Assembly (NCBI RefSeq): GCF_002270055.1
Contig: NZ_NIBG01000004.1
Span: 178,782 to 242,781, forward strand
From: Anaeromicrobium sediminis
GTDB taxonomy: Bacteria; Bacillota; Clostridia; Peptostreptococcales; Thermotaleaceae
Reading direction: 5' to 3'
DNA length: 64,000 nucleotides
In this document: positions 59,418-64,000 of the stretch, piece after piece
Position numbering within the stretch: the first letter of the stretch is position 1
Layout of the letters: every line of letters begins with the position of its first letter
Position numbers and translations under genes: made by a program
Notes under the pieces: model-generated
What the model saw: the letters and a program-made list of their open reading frames with translations, nothing else
Databases searched by the model: none
What the model was told of the DNA's origin: nothing

Positions 59418-60083
59418 ATGATATACTTGAGATTTGAAAAAGAACGACAATTAATTGTTGAATATGGTAAGAAACTAATTACCAGCAATTTAACTAAAGG
59501 TACAGGAGGCAATATTAGTATTTTCATGAGAAATGAAAAACTAATGGCCATAACTCCAAGTGGAATTGATTATTTTGAAATGAAGCCAGAAGATGTGCTG
59601 ATTATGGATCTTCATGGCAATGTGATTGATGGAGATAAAAGACCATCTAGTGAGTATTCCATGCATAGAATTTTCTATGAAAAGAGAGAAGATATTAATG
59701 CAGTAGTTCATGTACACTCTACATATTCTACTACCTTATCTTGTATGAATTGGGAACTACCAGCTATGCATTACTTAGTTGCAATTTCAGGTGGAAAAAA
59801 TGTACGATGTTCAGAATATGCAACCTTTGGAACAGAAGAGCTTGCTATAAGTGCCTTTGAAGGAATGAAAGATAGATATGCTGTCTTTCTAGCTAACCAT
59901 GGACTACTTGCAGGTGCAAAAGATTTACCTAATGCTTTTAACAAAGCAGAAGAAATTGAATTTTGTGCAGAAATATATTGTAGAACGAAGGCTTTAGGGG
60001 AGCCTAAAATACTTTCAGATGCTGAAATGAATAAAATGTTAGGATTATTTCAAAGCTACGGCCAAGTAAAAACAGAGGAATAG
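59418..60083 (+). CDS. Class II aldolase (L-fuculose-phosphate aldolase/Ald2/DrdA type)
   Basis: 221 residues. TKGTGGNISIFM is the phosphate loop, ITPSGIDYFEMKPEDVLIMD follows, then the catalytic Glu in SSEYSMHR, zinc ligands in VVHVHSTYST, and a third His in FLANHGLLAGA. With MtnA and MtnK in the same cluster, its likely reaction is cleavage of 5-methylthioribulose-1-phosphate or 5-deoxyribulose-1-phosphate to DHAP and (2-methylthio)acetaldehyde or acetaldehyde. ATG at 59418 overlaps the AAGGGG ribosome site, so the TTG at 59430 may be the true start. 21 bases after the SorC-type gene. Confidence 0.85.
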   Translation: MIYLRFEKERQLIVEYGKKLITSNLTKGTGGNISIFMRNEKLMAITPSGIDYFEMKPEDVLIMDLHGNVIDGDKRPSSEYSMHRIFYEKREDINAVVHVHSTYSTTLSCMNWELPAMHYLVAISGGKNVRCSEYATFGTEELAISAFEGMKDRYAVFLANHGLLAGAKDLPNAFNKAEEIEFCAEIYCRTKALGEPKILSDAEMNKMLGLFQSYGQVKTEE

Positions 60084-60334
60084 TTATTATTAAAAACTGC
60101 AGGGAAAATAACTCATATTCCGCATAACCAATTTTTATTCTAAAGTTTGTATCCATTTTCCATATATCACTAAAATATATTTTTCATACTTCCATTGGAA
60201 ATATAGTAATAATGATCTTGTATAATATGTATTCTCTATTATTTAATGCTGTCATATATTTTGCGAAATATGAGATATAAATAATAAAAGTAGAATAGAT
60301 TATTCTAACTACTATTATATGAGGGGGAAATCAC

Positions 60335-61630
60335 ATGGATAAAAAGAGTAGTTTTGCAGGATTGTCACCTTTAGTATTTTTCTTAGCATTATTTATGGGC
60401 ACGGGAATTATAACAGGTAACTTTACTAATATGCCACTATTATTAGCATTTATTTTTGCTTCTGGATTCGCTTTACTATTAGATAAAAAGGGTGAAAAAA
60501 CATCTTTATCCGATAAGATTGACATCTTTTCCAAAGCTGGAGGAGAACCTACTATTATATTAATGGTTGTCATCTTCTTATTAGCAGGAGCTTTCTATTC
60601 AATTGCAGATGCAATGGGTGCCGTTAGCTCCATAGTAAATTTAGGATTAAATGTATTACCAGCAAACATGCTATTACCAGGATTATTTTTGGTTGGATGT
60701 ATCTTATCCTTTTCAATGGGTACTTCCATGGGTACTGTAACTGCCCTAGCTCCTATTGGTGTTGGAATAGCAACTCAAACTGGTATTAGTCTACCTTTAG
60801 TTTTAGGAACAGTAGTAGGTAGTGCCATGTTTGGAGATAATCTATCCTTTATTTCAGATACAACAATAGCAGCCACAAGAACTCAAGGAGTAGAGTTAAG
60901 AGATAAGTTTAAATCAAACTTATTCATTGTTTTACCTGCTGTTATCATCACTCTTATAATATTGTCATTCATGTCTGGTGGAAATGCACAATTAGATACT
61001 TACGAATATTCATTAGTAAGAATAGTTCCATATGCAGCCATTATTGTTAGTGCATTAATTGGCTTAAATGTTATGGTAGTTTTAGCTATTGGTATAAGTT
61101 CTGGTGCTGTAATAGGTTTAGCAATGGGTGATTTTAATATGGTTGAACTCTTTGGAGTATTACAAAGAGGAATGGGATGGATGGAAGATTTAGCTATCAT
61201 CGCCATTGTAGTAGGTGGATTAGTTGGCCTTATGGATTACTATGGTGGTATTAATTATCTACTAGAAACAGTTTTATCTAAAGTAAAAACTAAAAAGGGA
61301 GCACAGCTTGGAATAGCTTCTCTAGTAAGCTTAATAGATATAGCTACAACTAATAACACCATATCTATTATTACAGCTGGACCATTGGCAAAGGATTTAT
61401 CTAAAGAGTATGATATTAACCCCATAAGAACAGCAAGTATTTTAGACATATTCTCATCTGCTTTCCAGGGTATAATACCATATGGTGGACAATTATTATT
61501 AGCTGCAGGAATTGGTAAAATATCACCAGTAGAAATTGTTCCTTTTTCAATATATTCATTTTTAATGATTGTTTTCGGATTACTATCAATTATGTTTGAC
61601 TTCTCAAAAGTAAGAAGTACAAATAATTAG
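60335..61630 (+). CDS. NhaC-family Na+/H+ antiporter-like transporter
   Basis: 431 residues, 11-12 helices. The NhaC signature MFGDNLSFISDTTIAATRTQ follows the helix LSFSMGTSMGTVTALAPIGVG, and the late part repeats a GIIPYGGQLLLAAGIGKI-type loop. It starts after GAGGGGGAAATC and ends 288 bases before mtnA. NhaC-family members have been proposed to import methionine and related thioethers, so in this cluster uptake of methylthioribose, methylthioadenosine or deoxyribose is the more likely job than pH control (inference). Confidence 0.85.
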   Translation: MDKKSSFAGLSPLVFFLALFMGTGIITGNFTNMPLLLAFIFASGFALLLDKKGEKTSLSDKIDIFSKAGGEPTIILMVVIFLLAGAFYSIADAMGAVSSIVNLGLNVLPANMLLPGLFLVGCILSFSMGTSMGTVTALAPIGVGIATQTGISLPLVLGTVVGSAMFGDNLSFISDTTIAATRTQGVELRDKFKSNLFIVLPAVIITLIILSFMSGGNAQLDTYEYSLVRIVPYAAIIVSALIGLNVMVVLAIGISSGAVIGLAMGDFNMVELFGVLQRGMGWMEDLAIIAIVVGGLVGLMDYYGGINYLLETVLSKVKTKKGAQLGIASLVSLIDIATTNNTISIITAGPLAKDLSKEYDINPIRTASILDIFSSAFQGIIPYGGQLLLAAGIGKISPVEIVPFSIYSFLMIVFGLLSIMFDFSKVRSTNN

Positions 61631-61918
61631 ATTTAGAGATAAACTGTGTCCAATCTAAGGTTATGTGAACCTACTTCAGTTCAATAAATCAAAACGTTTC
61701 AAAGGTAAGTCACTATCAGGCTATGGAGTGTGAATATTATATTTACGGTAGAAGGTTCACAATTGTTTGCTGCATAGGATGTTCTGATGTTCCACCTTAT
61801 GAAAAATTTTTGATTCATTTCACTTCGTAGGTGAGCAAAGTTTATTGGATTTGGAAATGGTGTGTGTATATCACTATATAATTTATCTTTAAAATCGAAG
61901 AAGAAAGGCAGGAAAGCT
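61631..61918 (+). other. 290-nt leader before mtnA
   Basis: Between the transporter and mtnA. It holds a small stem GGTTATGTGAACC (about 61660-61672) and a 35-codon frame (61722-61829, MECEYYIYGRRF...) without ribosome site. I looked for SAM-I, SAM-III and related methionine riboswitch landmarks and found none. Confidence 0.4.
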
Positions 61919-62971
61919 ATGGAACGAGTAGATAAAGGGCTAGCCTTCATGCTTAGATATGAAAATGTAGCTTGGTATGAAAATGGCAAAGTAAGAATAT
62001 TAGATAGAAGAATTTATCCAACAGAATCAAAGTTTGTTACATGCAATACCCATGAAGAAGTTGCACAGGCTATTACAGATATGGTAACTCAAAGTGCTGG
62101 GCCCTATACGGCAGCAGGGATGGGTATGGCTTTAGCTGCTTATGAATGTAGGAATTTATCTTATGAAAAACAAATGGAATATTTAGAAAGTGCCGCTTAT
62201 AAATTGGCAAATGCAAGACCCACAACTGCAAACAGAATGACCTTAATAGTTAAGGGATGTTTAAATGTTGCTAAGGTTGCTATGGAAAGTGGTCAACAGG
62301 TTGACGAGGCAATTTTTGAGCATACTGTTAAATCAATAAATAACCGTTATTCAAGAATAGGCGTGGTGGCAAAATATCTAGTAGATATGTTCCCGCAAAA
62401 CGGAAATATCATGACCCAATGCTTTGGAGAAACTATTGTGGGTATGATGCTAAAGGAATGTAAAAAACAAAATAAAAATATTAAACTATTTTGTCCAGAA
62501 ACTAGACCCTATCTTCAAGGAGCTAGACTTACTGCAAGTGTAGCGTATGATCAAGGGTTTGATGTTACTGTAATTACGGACAATATGCCTGCATTTACTA
62601 TGCAAAATAAAAATATAGATCTATTTACATCAGCGGCAGACTCAATTTGCTTAGATGGTCATATAGTAAATAAGGTAGGAACAATGCAAATAGCTATTGT
62701 GGCTAAGCATTTTGGTGTACCATATTTTGTAACGGGTATTCCAGATAAGGATTATCACTCTATTTCACAGGTTAAAATTGAGGAAAGGGATCCTAACCAA
62801 GTATTAGAATTCAGAGGTATTAAAAATACTATGGAAGGAGTTAAAGGATATTATCCATCTTTTGATATTACTCCTCCTCATTTAGTAAGTGGTGTAGTTA
62901 CAGATAAAGGAATACTAAGCCCTTATGATTTGCATAGATACTTCGAATCAAAGGTAGAAAACTATTATTAG
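61919..62971 (+). CDS. mtnA: 5-methylthioribose-1-phosphate isomerase-like protein (MtnA/DrdI)
   Basis: 350 residues of the eIF2B-alpha/MtnA family. LANARPTTANRM is the phosphate-binding segment, IMTQCFG carries the catalytic-type cysteine, CPETRPYLQGARLTA is the family signature, and ADSICLDGHIVNKVGT holds the catalytic-type aspartate. It converts the aldose 1-phosphate to the ketose 1-phosphate, the step between MtnK and the aldolase. The sequence is a divergent MtnA, so 5-deoxyribose-1-phosphate is a possible substrate. The ATG at 61919 follows AGGAAAGCT. Confidence 0.85.
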   Translation: MERVDKGLAFMLRYENVAWYENGKVRILDRRIYPTESKFVTCNTHEEVAQAITDMVTQSAGPYTAAGMGMALAAYECRNLSYEKQMEYLESAAYKLANARPTTANRMTLIVKGCLNVAKVAMESGQQVDEAIFEHTVKSINNRYSRIGVVAKYLVDMFPQNGNIMTQCFGETIVGMMLKECKKQNKNIKLFCPETRPYLQGARLTASVAYDQGFDVTVITDNMPAFTMQNKNIDLFTSAADSICLDGHIVNKVGTMQIAIVAKHFGVPYFVTGIPDKDYHSISQVKIEERDPNQVLEFRGIKNTMEGVKGYYPSFDITPPHLVSGVVTDKGILSPYDLHRYFESKVENYY

Positions 62972-62983
62972 AATTACACAATA

Positions 62984-63042
62984 AGGGATGTTCAAAAAAT
63001 AAATTCTATATTCATAAAGAAAATTATTTTTGGAACATCCCT
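62984..63042 (+). promoter_or_regulatory. Hairpin between mtnA and mtnK
   Basis: AGGGATGTTC and GAACATCCCT form a 10-bp perfect stem with A- and T-rich interior pairing, six bases before the ribosome site of mtnK. No T-run follows, so it is more likely a processing or translation-control structure than a terminator. Confidence 0.45.
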
Positions 63043-63062
63043 AAGTTTAAGGAGTTGATAAC

Positions 63063-64000
63063 TTGTCTAGATTTAACTCACATTTCAGAATGGAAGTAGA
63101 AGATGCTATCCTTTATGCAAAGGAAAATTTACATATATTCAATGAAAACGCCCAACTAGAAGCTACGGAAATCGGTGATGGCAATATAAATTATGTATTC
63201 AAAGTTTGGGATGTAAATACTAAGGAATCAGTTATAATTAAGCATGCTGATATTCTTCTTAGGTCTTCAGGTCGTCCTTTGGATGTAGATAGAAATAGAA
63301 TAGAAGCAGAAGTCCTAATGTTACAAAATAATTTAGCTTCTGGACTAGTTCCTAAAGTATATAAATATGATCCCGTAATGTGTGCCCTATCAATGGAGGA
63401 CATATCTGATCATAGGAATTTAAGGAAGGAACTATTGGAAAGAAAAACTTTTCCATGCTTGGCAGATCACATAACTACATTCATTGTGAATACTCTTTTA
63501 CCAACAACAGATTTAGTTATGGATTCAGGAGAAAAGAAAGATAATGTTAAAAACTACATTAATAAAGATCTTTGCAAAATATCAGAAGACCTTGTATTTA
63601 CAGAGCCTTTTATTGATTACAAGGGTAGAAATATTGTGTTAGAAGAAAACATGGAGTTCGTAAAAAAAGAGCTATACGAGGATAAGGAATTAATCCTTGA
63701 AGCAGGAAAGCTTAAAAATAATTTTATGAATAATGCCCAAGCATTGATACATGGTGATTTACATTCTGGCTCTATCTTTGTGAAAGAAGACTCTACTAAA
63801 ATATTAGACCCAGAGTTTGCCTTTTATGGACCTATTGGATACGATCTTGGAAATGTAATAGGAAACTTATTTTTTGCATGGACAAATGCTATTGTAACAG
63901 CAGATCCTAAGGATATGGAAGAGTTTCAAGTATGGATTGAGAAGACTATAGAGAATATCTTAGAGCTATTTAAGGACAAATTCATAAAACTATATAAGGA
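63063..64000 (+). CDS. mtnK: S-methyl-5-thioribose kinase, 3' end outside the window
   Basis: The first 312 residues of a kinase that phosphorylates methylthioribose at C1 with ATP. It opens MSRFNSHFRMEVEDAILYAK (TTG start, eight bases after AAGGAG). The lobe-1 region reads IGDGNINYVFKVWDVN and VIIKHADILLR, and the catalytic loop is ALIHGDLHSGSIFV followed by the DFG-like DPEFAFYGPIGYDLGNVI, the MtnK hallmark. The frame is open to the window end; about 100 residues are missing. Completes the kinase-isomerase-aldolase set. Confidence 0.9.
   Translation, partial: MSRFNSHFRMEVEDAILYAKENLHIFNENAQLEATEIGDGNINYVFKVWDVNTKESVIIKHADILLRSSGRPLDVDRNRIEAEVLMLQNNLASGLVPKVYKYDPVMCALSMEDISDHRNLRKELLERKTFPCLADHITTFIVNTLLPTTDLVMDSGEKKDNVKNYINKDLCKISEDLVFTEPFIDYKGRNIVLEENMEFVKKELYEDKELILEAGKLKNNFMNNAQALIHGDLHSGSIFVKEDSTKILDPEFAFYGPIGYDLGNVIGNLFFAWTNAIVTADPKDMEEFQVWIEKTIENILELFKDKFIKLYK

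Noticed and set aside
61631-61918. SAM-type riboswitch before mtnA
   Set aside because: None of the conserved S-box, SAM-II or SMK landmarks could be found in this leader or upstream of the aldolase or transporter genes.

Overview
The window is AT-rich DNA with strong AGGAGG-type ribosome sites, many TTG/GTG starts and frequent hairpin-plus-T terminators. Together with a walRK-yycHI-walJ-htrA-yyzF-rlmH cell-wall cluster, a flagellar hook gene and ATP-type PEP carboxykinase, this points to a motile, mostly anaerobic Firmicute of class Clostridia. The species cannot be named from what is visible.

Layout. 0-8.6 kb holds scattered single genes: flgD, a GyrI-like protein, a possible short RNA before an APC amino-acid permease, yjdM, pckA, a 7-TM LuxR regulator, an XRE/S24-like regulator and a GNAT acetyltransferase. 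8.7-15.7 kb is a six-gene minus-strand operon (MATE exporter, two NikBC/DppBC-like permeases, a NikA-like lipoprotein, two ATPases) behind a cobalamin riboswitch with its own promoter and terminator. 15.9-21.2 kb holds an AraC-cupin-[2Fe-2S] fusion, small redox and regulatory genes, and a macrodomain/SirTM sirtuin pair.

From about 21.3 to 39.5 kb lies the most unusual region. It is a tandem array of one- to four-gene units separated by seven clear copies, plus one decayed copy, of a 23-bp sequence. That sequence also forms the last seven codons and stop of rlmH at the right edge of the array. All copies share one orientation. rlmH 3' ends are the insertion point of staphylococcal SCC elements, so this looks like an SCC-like or integron-like cassette array in a clostridial genome, with no recombinase in the window. 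Most units carry a regulator (TetR, LysR, MarR, MerR, WYL) plus its target, usually an oxidoreductase. Predicted operators support this for the TetR/aldo-keto reductase, MarR/old yellow enzyme and MerR/flavoprotein units.

39.5-53.6 kb is the conserved wal cluster: WalRK two-component system, YycHI, WalJ, MurA, HtrA, YyzF and RlmH. It also contains a secreted protein gene with a consensus WalR box, a peptidase-MA protein and an AprX-like subtilisin. A 150-bp structured repeat occurs twice in it. 53.7-58.3 kb has an AlkC-like glycosylase, a MocR/YczE pair and a nitroreductase. The AlkC-like gene shares a nearly identical 46-bp upstream motif with the GyrI-like gene at the far left. 58.4-64 kb is a SorC-regulated cluster of class II aldolase, NhaC-type transporter, MtnA and MtnK (cut by the window end), consistent with the DHAP shunt that salvages methylthioribose or 5-deoxyribose.
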